Shown: positions 8,342 through 14,950, counted from the stretch's first letter. The stretch: DNA of 17,891 nt from Lachnospiraceae bacterium (GCA_016301965.1 JAEDOO010000026.1:1-17891); one strand, 5' to 3'. Notes: generated by a model not told the origin, from the letters alone. A program made the numbers and translations.

Positions 8342-9214
8342 ATGGCTAGAGCAACAGCTGTAAAAACCAAAACAGAAGCTGTGAGAAGCGCCAGAATCCT
8401 TCGTATGATCGTGATGATCCTTCTGGCTGTTATTTGCGTAGCTCCTTTCTATCTGATGTTTGTCAATGCCACACGTACTTCCGACCAGGTGCAAAGCGGC
8501 ATATCCTTCTGGTTTGGCAGCAATCTGATGCAAAATATCAAAAATTTCCAGAAGGCACAGAATGGTCTGGGTATCACCATATTTAAGAGTATGATCAACT
8601 CTTTTAAGGTTTCTTTACCTTATACGCTTCTGTCTGTGTATTTTTCTGCGGCAACGGCATATGGCATACACAACTATGAGTTTAAAGGGAAAAAGTTTGC
8701 CTGGGCTTTTATTATGGCGGTAATGATGGTTCCCACTCAGGTATATTCCATAGGATATTATCAGTTTATGCTGAAACTGAATCTGTTGGATACGTATTGG
8801 CCGTTGATCATTCCGGGTATTACGACACCGGCGGTGATTTTCTTCATGAAGCAATATATGGAAAGCGCACTTTCCTCAGAATTGATTGAGGCGGCGAGAA
8901 TTGATGGATCCGGTGAATTCAGAACTTTTAACCGAATCGTTATCCCGCTGATGAAACCAGCAATTGCCACACAGGCAATTTTCCAGTTTGTAGCCAGTTG
9001 GAACAACCTCTTTATGCCGACTCTGATCATCAGCAGTTCAGAGAAAAAGACGCTGACTATGTTTGTGCAGATGCTGACCAGCGAATCGTTCCGTACGGAT
9101 TACGGTGTCGTATTCCTGGGACTCGCGATCACGATTATGCCGATGCTGGTGATGTATCTGATTTTCTCCCGGTTCATTGTTGAGGGGGTTTCCCTTGGCG
9201 GTGTAAAAGGGTGA
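8342..9214 (+). CDS. Sugar ABC transporter permease, MalG/UgpE type
   Basis: A 290-residue partner permease of the CUT1 class. It has a short basic N-terminus, a first membrane span at about residues 20-41 ending in the typical VAPFYLMFVNATRT, and about five further spans. Its EAA loop is at about residues 179-206 (SSELIEAARIDGSGEF, then IVIPLMKP). AAAGGAGG lies inside the end of the previous gene and gives tight coupling. No ATP-binding subunit follows, so the transporter probably uses a shared MsmX-type ATPase encoded elsewhere, as many Firmicute CUT1 systems do. Downstream, transcription runs into the palindromic region at 9240-9450, the only visible candidate for the operon terminator. 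Confidence 0.92.
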   Translation: MARATAVKTKTEAVRSARILRMIVMILLAVICVAPFYLMFVNATRTSDQVQSGISFWFGSNLMQNIKNFQKAQNGLGITIFKSMINSFKVSLPYTLLSVYFSAATAYGIHNYEFKGKKFAWAFIMAVMMVPTQVYSIGYYQFMLKLNLLDTYWPLIIPGITTPAVIFFMKQYMESALSSELIEAARIDGSGEFRTFNRIVIPLMKPAIATQAIFQFVASWNNLFMPTLIISSSEKKTLTMFVQMLTSESFRTDYGVVFLGLAITIMPMLVMYLIFSRFIVEGVSLGGVKG

Positions 9215-9239
9215 GGTTTGCGGTTCGTTTGGTGAGGAC

Positions 9240-9450
9240 GGACGGCAGAAAATGACCGGAGGGGTGTGTATATTTTCCGGCAAACAAGCGCAACGCTTCG
9301 GCGAACTAAATGCTAACTCCGACTAATGCGCTCAGGAAGAGCCTTCGCGCATAAGTCTGCGTAAGCATTGGATTTCGCCTCCGCTAAGGGCGCGCTTTGA
9401 TCAGTTTGCCGGAAAATATACACACCCCTCCGGTCATTTTCTGCCTGTCC
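9240..9450. repeat. Palindromic element A, 42-bp perfect inverted arms
   Basis: 9244-9285 and 9404-9445 are exact reverse complements over 42 bp (GGCAGAAAATGACCGGAGGG to TTTTCCGGCAAAC). The ~118-bp interior is itself an imperfect inverted repeat: AAGCGC, CTT, GGCGAA and AATGCT recur on the opposite strand in order, and the shared core at 9312-9366 forms the tip. The whole unit can fold into one hairpin of about 200 nt. It starts some 25 bases after the second permease stop codon. The outer arm also occurs alone at 1878-1927. No open frame inside looks real. Confidence 0.85.
9312..9366. repeat. Shared palindromic core, copy in element A
   Basis: A 55-bp unit starting GCTAACTCCGACTAATGCGC and ending CCTTCGCGCATAAGTCTGCG plus TAAGC. 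The two halves are an imperfect inverted repeat (about 17 of 22 positions pair). The reverse complement of 9601-9654 is identical over the first 23 and last 25 bases, differing only in a 6-7 base loop (GGAAGAG here). Confidence 0.85.
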
Positions 9451-9516
9451 TTGGTGGAATATAGTTGGCTGCGGGAGGTTGTAGCCTGCTGTTGAACCAC
9501 TGCCTCATACTGTAGA

Positions 9517-9726
9517 TGACAGATGAGTCGGGGGCCGGGAGGGTCTCTCTCTCCACAAAAACCTTTTCGGCGGACGGTTTTAGGAAAAAGGAAATCCACC
9601 GCTTACGCAGACTTATGCGCGAAGGCATTCATGAGCGCATTAGTCGGAGTTAGCGGTTAGTTCCTTTTTCCGTTGTCCGCAGGTTTTGCGGAGAGAGAGA
9701 CCCTCCCGGTTCCCGACTCATCGTCC
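9517..9726. repeat. Palindromic element B, different arms, same core
   Basis: 9522-9593 and 9661-9722 are imperfect inverted repeats. GATGAGTCGGG, CCGGGAGGG, TCTCTCTCC, CAAAA, CGGAC and GGAAAAAGGAA pair across the element, with a 10-base length difference between arms. The arm sequence is unrelated to that of element A, yet the apex is the same core (9601-9654), here extended by ACCGCT/AGCGGT. The right end stops about 20 bases before the -35 of the next gene. I see no coding sequence. Confidence 0.82.
9601..9654. repeat. Shared palindromic core, copy in element B
   Basis: A 54-bp unit starting GCTTACGCAGACTTATGCGC and ending GCGCATTAGTCGGAGTTAGC. It is the reverse complement of the core in element A except for the loop (CATTCA here). 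The two cores therefore lie in opposite orientation about 235 bp apart. Confidence 0.85.
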
Positions 9727-9744
9727 GTTCCCCAAAAAAATCTC

Positions 9745-9772
9745 TTGACGAACTTTCAAGGGTGTGTATAAT
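9745..9772 (+). promoter_or_regulatory. Promoter of the EIIC-like/niaR operon
   Basis: TTGACG (9745-9750), a 16-bp spacer and a perfect TATAAT (9767-9772) predict a start near 9779 and a leader of about 56 nt. The promoter directly follows palindromic element B. Confidence 0.75.
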
Positions 9773-9781
9773 AAGTTAAAT

Positions 9782-9810
9782 GACAAGACACATAAATTGA
9801 CACATGACAT
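9782..9810 (+). promoter_or_regulatory. GACA-repeat leader, candidate NiaR operator
   Basis: GACACAT occurs at 9787-9793 and again at 9799-9805, exactly 12 bases apart. It is flanked by TGACA (9781-9785) and GACAT (9806-9810). The block lies just after the predicted transcription start and before the GAGGAG ribosome binding site, a natural repressor position. Linking it to NiaR is inference from the downstream niaR gene. Confidence 0.35.
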
Positions 9811-9834
9811 TGTAAAAGTAAAGAGGAGAAACAT

Positions 9835-10920
9835 ATGAAAGAATTCCTGAAGAAAAAGAACATCATATTCTCAGCCAAACGCTACGGTATTGATGCGCTG
9901 GGAGCCATGGCGCAGGGCCTGTTCTGTACGCTTCTGATCGGTACGATCCTGAATACCCTGGGCACCCAGTTCCACATCGGATTTCTGGCAAATCCCATCT
10001 GCCAGGTAGGTGAGACAGGATACACCATCGGTGGTCTGGCATCTGCTATGGTAGGTCCGGCTATGGCTGCAGCCATCGGCTATGCGCTGCAGGCCCCGCC
10101 CCTGGTTCTGTTTTCGCTGATTCCCGTAGGATATGCCACAAATATCCTCGGCGGCGCAGGCGGCCCTCTGGCTGTTCTGGTAGTGGCCATCGTAGCCAGT
10201 GAGTTTGGTAAGCTGGTCTCCAAAGAGACAAAGATTGATATTATTGTAACACCGATCGTGACCATTTTAGTAGGATGCGGTCTTGCGTATCTGGTGGCAT
10301 CGCCTATCGGAAAAGCAGCTTCTGCCGTGGGTCAGGTAATCATGTGGGCCACAGAGCTTCAGCCCTTCCTGATGGGCATTCTGGTTTCCGTCATCGTAGG
10401 TATCGCCCTGACACTGCCGATTTCCAGTGCCGCTATCTGTGCGGCTCTGTCTCTGACCGGTCTGGCCGGAGGTGCTGCTGTGGCAGGATGCTGCGCCCAG
10501 ATGATCGGCTTTGCGGTAATGAGCTTTAAAGAAAATAAAGTTGGCGGTCTGGTAGCTCAGGGTATCGGTACATCCATGCTGCAGATGGGTAATATCGTAA
10601 AGAATCCTAAAATCTGGATCCCGCCGACCCTGACCTCCGCTATTACAGGACCTGTCGCCACCTGCATTTTCAAAATGCGCATGGACGGTGCGGCAGTTTC
10701 TTCCGGTATGGGTACATGCGGTCTGGTAGGACAGATCGGTGTATATACCGGCTGGGTAAACGACATTGCTGAGGGCACCAAAGCAGCCATCACAGCTTTT
10801 GACTGGATTGGCCTGGTGCTGATCTGTTTCGTGCTTCCGGCAGTTCTGACCTGGATTTTTGGCGAATTTTTCCGCAAAAAAGGCTGGATTAAAGAAAATG
10901 ATTTAAAACTGGATCTTTGA
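9835..10920 (+). CDS. Stand-alone PTS EIIC-like membrane transporter
   Basis: A 361-residue integral membrane protein of the PTS_EIIC_2 type. It begins with a short charged head (MKEFLKKKNI) and continues with about nine to ten hydrophobic, Gly/Ala-rich spans. Conserved-looking blocks are YGIDALGAMAQGLFCTLLIGTIL, GYALQAPPLVLFSLIPVGY, LGGAGGPLAVLV and GMGTCGLVGQIGVYTGW. No EIIA or EIIB domain is fused and none is encoded nearby, so phosphoenolpyruvate-coupled sugar transport is unproven. GAGGAG seven bases ahead supports the start. The next gene, 43 bases on and without a terminator between, encodes NiaR, a niacin-responsive repressor. The pair suggests a transporter for nicotinate or a related pyridine rather than a sugar. 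Family assignment is good; the substrate is inference. Confidence 0.8.
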   Translation: MKEFLKKKNIIFSAKRYGIDALGAMAQGLFCTLLIGTILNTLGTQFHIGFLANPICQVGETGYTIGGLASAMVGPAMAAAIGYALQAPPLVLFSLIPVGYATNILGGAGGPLAVLVVAIVASEFGKLVSKETKIDIIVTPIVTILVGCGLAYLVASPIGKAASAVGQVIMWATELQPFLMGILVSVIVGIALTLPISSAAICAALSLTGLAGGAAVAGCCAQMIGFAVMSFKENKVGGLVAQGIGTSMLQMGNIVKNPKIWIPPTLTSAITGPVATCIFKMRMDGAAVSSGMGTCGLVGQIGVYTGWVNDIAEGTKAAITAFDWIGLVLICFVLPAVLTWIFGEFFRKKGWIKENDLKLDL

Positions 10921-10930
10921 TGTGATATAC

Positions 10931-10947
10931 TACTGCATATAGCAGTA
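10931..10947 (+). other. Small hairpin between EIIC-like gene and niaR
   Basis: TACTGC (10931-10936) and GCAGTA (10942-10947) pair around ATATA. There is no U-tract; the next bases are the AAGGAAG ribosome binding site of niaR. The hairpin may modulate niaR translation but is unlikely to terminate transcription. Confidence 0.4.
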
Positions 10948-10963
10948 AAGGAAGAGATTCGTT

Positions 10964-11473
10964 ATGACAGGTGCGGACAGAAGACAGCAGATTATCAGAA
11001 CTATAGAACAGGCAAAAAAACCGGTACCGGCCAAAGATCTGGCTTCGGCTTATCAGGTGAGCCGTCAGGTCATCGTTCAGGACATTGCCCTGATCCGGGC
11101 TGCGGGGTATGATATATTATCTACAAACCGGGGATATATTCTGACAAAGCCCGGAAGAGTGACCCGGGTATTCAAAGTCAGCCATACGGATGAACAGATC
11201 GAAGAAGAGCTTTGTGCTATCGTGGATCTGGGGGCAGAGGTGCTGAATGTGATGGTACACCACAAAGTGTACGGCACTATGGAAGCACCGCTCCACATCA
11301 CGTCCAGAAAGACAGTTCGTCAGTTTATGGATGATATCAACAGCGGAAAATCCAGTCCGCTCAAAAATATTACCTCTAATTATCATTACCACACGATTTC
11401 CGCAGACAGCGAGAAAACATTGGATGAAGTGGAAGAGGTATTGGACCGCAAGGGTTTTCTGGTCCGTTCGTAG
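10964..11473 (+). CDS. niaR: Niacin-responsive repressor NiaR (HTH plus 3H domain)
   Basis: A 169-residue repressor of NAD-precursor uptake and NAD synthesis genes; characterised NiaR (YrxA) proteins bind nicotinate as co-repressor. Residues about 5-60 are a winged helix (RRQQIIRTIEQAKKPVPAKDLASAYQVSRQVIVQDIALIRAAGY). The remainder is the 3H domain named for three conserved histidines: here the His pair of MVHHKVYG, the His of APLHIT and the HYH of NYHYHTI, which together bind a metal ion. Length is normal for the family. AAGGAAG nine bases ahead sets the start. It follows the EIIC-like gene in one transcription unit and ends at a strong terminator. Databases often call this family NadR, but it is unrelated to the enterobacterial NadR enzyme. 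Confidence 0.9.
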   Translation: MTGADRRQQIIRTIEQAKKPVPAKDLASAYQVSRQVIVQDIALIRAAGYDILSTNRGYILTKPGRVTRVFKVSHTDEQIEEELCAIVDLGAEVLNVMVHHKVYGTMEAPLHITSRKTVRQFMDDINSGKSSPLKNITSNYHYHTISADSEKTLDEVEEVLDRKGFLVRS

Positions 11474-11492
11474 ATAGAGAATAACGTGGATG

Positions 11493-11524
11493 GGCAGTTG
11501 TGAAATGGCAACTGCCTTTTTTTT
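11493..11524 (+). terminator. Rho-independent terminator after niaR
   Basis: GGCAGTTG (11493-11500) and CAACTGCC (11509-11516) form an 8-bp stem with an 8-nt loop, followed directly by eight T residues. Confidence 0.93.
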
Positions 11525-11616
11525 GATGGTCATATTCATAAAATCTTAATAGGATGCCCTGTTTCTTCTTAATCACTACCTGTAGTACAATAGACACAGC
11601 AAAGGGGGAGATACTT

Positions 11617-12315
11617 ATGGCAAACATATTGATCTGTGACGATGAAAAAGATATCGTCAATGCGTTAAAAATATACCTTTCGGATCCGGAATATACGTTG
11701 TTTACAGCGGAAAACGGAGAGCAGGCACTGTGGACCATTGAGGAAAATGAGATTCATCTGGTACTTCTGGATATCATGATGCCTGTAATGGATGGCATCA
11801 CAGCCATGGCAAAGATCCGAGAGATCAGTAACGTTCCGGTGATTCTTCTGACGGCCAAAAGCGAGGACAGTGATAAGATCCTGGGATTGAATGTGGGTGC
11901 GGATGATTATATCACCAAGCCCTTTAATCCTCTGGAGGTTTCTGCCCGGGTACGTTCCCAGCTTAGACGGTATCTGAAGCTTGGCAGCGGCATTGCGGAG
12001 GTAGATACCTACACCATCGGCGGCATAGAGATGAAAGACAGCAGCAAAGAAGTCACGGTGGACGGCAACCCGGTGGCACTGACACCCAAGGAATATGATA
12101 TCCTGAAGCTTCTGATGGCTAATCCGGGAAAGGTGTACTCGCCGAAAGAAATATATACATTAGTATGGAAAGAAAAGCCCATCGGCTCTGATAATACGGT
12201 GGCAGTGCATATCCGGCATCTGCGGGAAAAGATCGAGATCAATCCGGCGGAGCCCCGCTATATCAAGGTGATCTTTGGTAAGGGCTATAAGATGGAGAAA
12301 GGACGTGAACTATGA
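11617..12315 (+). CDS. OmpR/PhoB-family response regulator
   Basis: A 232-residue cytoplasmic response regulator. The receiver domain (about 1-115) has the acidic pair in ICDDEKD, phospho-acceptor Asp52 (LVLLDIMMPVMDG), Thr79 (VILLTAK) and Lys101 (DYITKPF). The C-terminal winged helix contains LTPKEYDILKLLMANPGKVYSPKEIY and the recognition region DNTVAVHIRHLREKIE, ending with RYIKVIFGKGYKME. I place the start at 11617, six bases after AAGGGGGAG, rather than an in-frame ATG 21 codons earlier, because MANILICDDE is the normal receiver N-terminus. The stop overlaps the kinase start in ATGA, so the two are translationally coupled. Its targets are not visible in this window. Confidence 0.95.
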   Translation: MANILICDDEKDIVNALKIYLSDPEYTLFTAENGEQALWTIEENEIHLVLLDIMMPVMDGITAMAKIREISNVPVILLTAKSEDSDKILGLNVGADDYITKPFNPLEVSARVRSQLRRYLKLGSGIAEVDTYTIGGIEMKDSSKEVTVDGNPVALTPKEYDILKLLMANPGKVYSPKEIYTLVWKEKPIGSDNTVAVHIRHLREKIEINPAEPRYIKVIFGKGYKMEKGREL

Positions 12316-14519
12316 GAAGATTTTTCAGAACTGCGGTAGGCAAGACAGTCCTGTTCATGCTGACGATGGTAGCCGGTGTGGCGGCGGTGGCCTCTGCGGT
12401 GGGGATTGCCTTTATGGCAGGTGGAAATGTATATTCCCGTACACAGCAGCAGGTATATGATGACCTCATAGAGAATATGATGATTCAGGACGGAAGAATG
12501 ATTTTGGAGAACCATCTGTTTGCAGCTGACACTGATAATCTGGACATGGGAAATCTGGAGTATGAGTTTCTGGATGGACAGCAAAAAGTTATAGCGTCAT
12601 CTCAGAAGCAGGATACATCCTGGGATCACTCGTATTATTACAGAGTAGAGACCGATGGAGAAAGCTTTGATTATTACTATGATCCTGAGGGAAAAGCGAA
12701 AGCAGAAGCTGCCCTGTATGACGCTTCGATAGATGAAAGAAAGCAACTGGGCGCCGATTACCTGAAGTCTAAGGAGAAGCAACAGAATACGGTGGATTCT
12801 GCTGTGTCAGAGGTGTCTCAGGAAGATACGGAAAAAACAGTGGCATCGAAGTTGGTTGAAGGGGATGATACAGGATCGGAGGATTTGGAAGATTCAGAAC
12901 CGAGGCCGAGTACATCAGAAACAGCTGAATCCGAAGTGGTCGGAGAAGGATTTACGGAAGAGGACGAAGATTACCAGAACGAAGGTACCTGGGGAGAAGT
13001 TACCTGGTACACGCTGCACTGCAGCCTGAAGGCAGATCTTCCGGAGGAGGACAAATATGCCTGGACAGCCACGGCGGTGGATATTGCCTACGAGCTTCGT
13101 TACGGTGTTTATGTGATCCTTCTCGTTTCTCTGGCTGTGTTGGTGCTCAGCTTTGTCGGCCTGATGAGTGTGGCCGGGCGAAGACCGGATACGGAGGAGG
13201 TACATGCGGGTCTGCTGCATAAAGTACCTTCGGATGTATTGCTGGCGGCGGATGCTACGATTGCCATGCTTCCACTGGCAGTAACGGTGAATATCGGTTC
13301 CGGCGAGCACATTGTTTATGTGATTCTTAATACCATAAGCGGCCTGTTTTGCTGTGGTGTCTGTCTGGGGGTTTGCATGAGTCTGGCGGCCCGCATCAAG
13401 CAGCGTACGCTGATAAAAAACAGTCTGATTGGCATGCTGTGCCGTCTATGTTGGCGGGGCATACGCTTCGTGTTCGGATGGATAAAAAAGATGTGGCAGA
13501 ATCTGAATGGACTGATGAGGACACTTCCCTTTGCCCGGCGTGTGACCGCAATCTATGCGGCAGTGACGCTGATTGAGTTTGTCCTTCTTTTGGCAGGCGT
13601 GTATCTGCCCATATGGTTTATCCTGCATCTGGTGCTGCTGCCGCTGATCCTGTTTACTGCCATGACGCTGCAGAAGCTGAAGAAAGCAGGAGAGGCTCTG
13701 GCTGCCGGTAATCTGACCTATCATACCGACACAGAGAAGATGTACGGCGATTTGAAAGAACACGGGGAAAATCTGAACAGCATTGCCTCCGGTATGGCCA
13801 TCGCCGTAGAGGAACGTCTGAAAAGTGAACGGATGAAGACGGAGCTGATTACGAATGTCTCTCATGACATTAAGACACCACTGACCTCTATCATAAATTA
13901 TGCCACTCTGATCGGCGCGGAGCCCTGTGAAAACGAGAAAATCACAGAATATGCCGATGTGCTGGTGCGCCAGTCTGAACGATTGAAACGTCTCATTGAG
14001 GATCTGGTGGAGGCTTCCAAAGCGTCCAGCGGCAACCTGGAGGTAAACATGTCTCCCTGTGACGCGGCGGTATTCATCTCCCAGGCCGGAGGAGAGTATG
14101 AGGAGAAGCTCAAAAAAGCCGGACTGACCCTGGTGACAAAACAGCCGGAGCAAGAGGTGCGCATCATGGCCGATGGCCGTCGCATGTGGCGTATTTTTGA
14201 CAACCTGATGAACAATATCTGCAAATACGCCCAGAGCGGCACCCGGGTCTATCTAACACTGGAGGTAATTGGGTCAAATGCCGTATTTTCCTTTAAAAAT
14301 ACGTCCCGGGATGAGCTGAATGTCTCACCGGATGAACTGATGGAACGATTTGTCCGCGGGGATGCGTCCCGAAATACAGAAGGAAACGGACTGGGATTGT
14401 CCATTGCCAAAAGCATGGCTCAGCTGCAGGGCGGAACGCTGGAAATTTCTACCGACGCGGATCTGTTCCGGGCGATTCTCAGCTTTCCCATAGTGCAAAG
14501 CGGATCTGTAGCCCTGTAA
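12312..14519 (+). CDS. Multi-span membrane sensor histidine kinase
   Basis: A 735-residue kinase paired with the preceding response regulator. One membrane span near residues 13-36 is followed by a large, presumably extracellular region (about 37-260), very acidic between about 155 and 225. Spans follow near 264-288, 310-328, 334-360, 411-432 and 433-452, and then a linker (ALAAGNLTYHTD) resembling a HAMP domain. The dimerisation/phosphotransfer helix carries His518 in VSHDIKTPLTS. The ATPase domain shows the N-box (RIFDNLMNNICKYA, about 627-640) and the G-box GNGLGLS (about 691-697), so the catalytic core is complete. The clustered internal spans and the disordered acidic segment are unusual for a typical two-span sensor and suggest an envelope or membrane signal. 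The ligand is unknown. Confidence 0.92.
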   Translation: MRRFFRTAVGKTVLFMLTMVAGVAAVASAVGIAFMAGGNVYSRTQQQVYDDLIENMMIQDGRMILENHLFAADTDNLDMGNLEYEFLDGQQKVIASSQKQDTSWDHSYYYRVETDGESFDYYYDPEGKAKAEAALYDASIDERKQLGADYLKSKEKQQNTVDSAVSEVSQEDTEKTVASKLVEGDDTGSEDLEDSEPRPSTSETAESEVVGEGFTEEDEDYQNEGTWGEVTWYTLHCSLKADLPEEDKYAWTATAVDIAYELRYGVYVILLVSLAVLVLSFVGLMSVAGRRPDTEEVHAGLLHKVPSDVLLAADATIAMLPLAVTVNIGSGEHIVYVILNTISGLFCCGVCLGVCMSLAARIKQRTLIKNSLIGMLCRLCWRGIRFVFGWIKKMWQNLNGLMRTLPFARRVTAIYAAVTLIEFVLLLAGVYLPIWFILHLVLLPLILFTAMTLQKLKKAGEALAAGNLTYHTDTEKMYGDLKEHGENLNSIASGMAIAVEERLKSERMKTELITNVSHDIKTPLTSIINYATLIGAEPCENEKITEYADVLVRQSERLKRLIEDLVEASKASSGNLEVNMSPCDAAVFISQAGGEYEEKLKKAGLTLVTKQPEQEVRIMADGRRMWRIFDNLMNNICKYAQSGTRVYLTLEVIGSNAVFSFKNTSRDELNVSPDELMERFVRGDASRNTEGNGLGLSIAKSMAQLQGGTLEISTDADLFRAILSFPIVQSGSVAL

Positions 14520-14551
14520 AATATCGTTTTCGCAAAGATAAAATACAAAAG

Positions 14552-14602
14552 AAAACAGACACATTCGTGAAAATGTCCGATTTTCACGAATGTGTCTGTT
14601 TT
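14552..14602. terminator. Bidirectional terminator with 23-bp perfect stem
   Basis: 14552-14574 (from AAAACAGACACATTCG) pairs without mismatch with 14580-14602 (ending GTGTCTGTTTT) around the 5-nt loop GTCCG. The stem carries A-runs at its left foot and T-runs at its right foot on either strand, so it can stop both the kinase transcript and leftward transcription from the tRNA gene. Confidence 0.9.
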
Positions 14603-14671
14603 GGTTTAATTAGAAAGTATTTGGAGATTCAATAAAGTAACAATCAACAGAGATTTTTAGCAATAAAAAAA

Positions 14672-14745
14672 TCGAAGTGACAGGATTTGAACCTGCGACC
14701 TCTGCGTCCCGAACGCAGCGCTCTACCAAACTGAGCCACACTTCG
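14672..14745 (-). tRNA. tRNA-Pro (anticodon CGG)
   Basis: Read on the minus strand, the gene folds as a complete cloverleaf: acceptor CGAAGTG/CACTTCG, D-arm GCTC-AGTTTGGTA-GAGC, anticodon arm CTGCG-TTCGGGA-CGCAG with anticodon CGG (decoding CCG), variable loop AGGTC, T-arm GCAGG-TTCAAAT-CCTGT and discriminator A. The 3' CCA is not encoded; a run of T follows at once and serves as a simple terminator. Open frames running across this gene on the minus strand are not protein genes. Confidence 0.95.
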
Positions 14746-14756
14746 ATGTTTGTGTG

Positions 14757-14773
14757 ATGTTGTCTCACAACAT
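14757..14773 (-). other. Hairpin in the tRNA-Pro 5' leader
   Basis: ATGTTGT (14757-14763) and ACAACAT (14767-14773) form a 7-bp stem with a 3-nt loop. It lies just inside the predicted transcript start and 11 bases before the mature tRNA, so it would be part of the precursor removed by RNase P. Confidence 0.5.
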
Positions 14774-14778
14774 TGATT

Positions 14779-14807
14779 ATTATATACGGGTACATTGCAT
14801 TTGTCAA
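14779..14807 (-). promoter_or_regulatory. Consensus promoter of tRNA-Pro
   Basis: On the minus strand, TTGACA (14807-14802) and TATAAT (14784-14779) are separated by exactly 17 bp. This is a perfect sigma-A consensus, as expected for a stable RNA gene. Confidence 0.92.
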
Positions 14808-14884
14808 CAAGTTTTTTAAAATTTTGAAAATAAATTTTACCGTATTTCACATATAAAAAATGCAGATTTACACTGTTAAATGTA

Positions 14885-14921
14885 CGTCAGGCACAGGGCA
14901 AAAAGACGACTGTGCCTGACG
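14885..14921 (-). terminator. Stem-loop downstream of galT, no U-tract
   Basis: CGTCAGGCACAG (14885-14896) pairs perfectly with CTGTGCCTGACG (14910-14921) around a 13-nt loop, about 30 bases after the galT stop. In the leftward reading the stem is followed by TACATTTAAC rather than a T-run. It may be a weak terminator or an RNA 3'-end protector. Confidence 0.5.
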
Positions 14922-14950
14922 AGAAACCAAATATTTTAAGGGAGGGCAAA

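Noticed and set aside
9384..9628. Minus-strand open frames of 64-71 codons inside the palindromic region
   Set aside because: They translate the inverted repeats, lack ribosome binding sites and have no protein-like features.
9240..9726. CRISPR array or DGR/retron-type locus
   Set aside because: The repeats are inverted rather than direct and evenly spaced. No cas, reverse transcriptase or transposase gene is present in the window.
13446..14153. 235-codon open frame antisense to the histidine kinase
   Set aside because: It lies opposite the conserved kinase core and has no ribosome binding site or domain signal.
14610..14850. Two minus-strand open frames of 66-68 codons
   Set aside because: They run through the tRNA-Pro gene. 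The peptide with GRRGRRFKSCH is the usual translation of a tRNA sequence.
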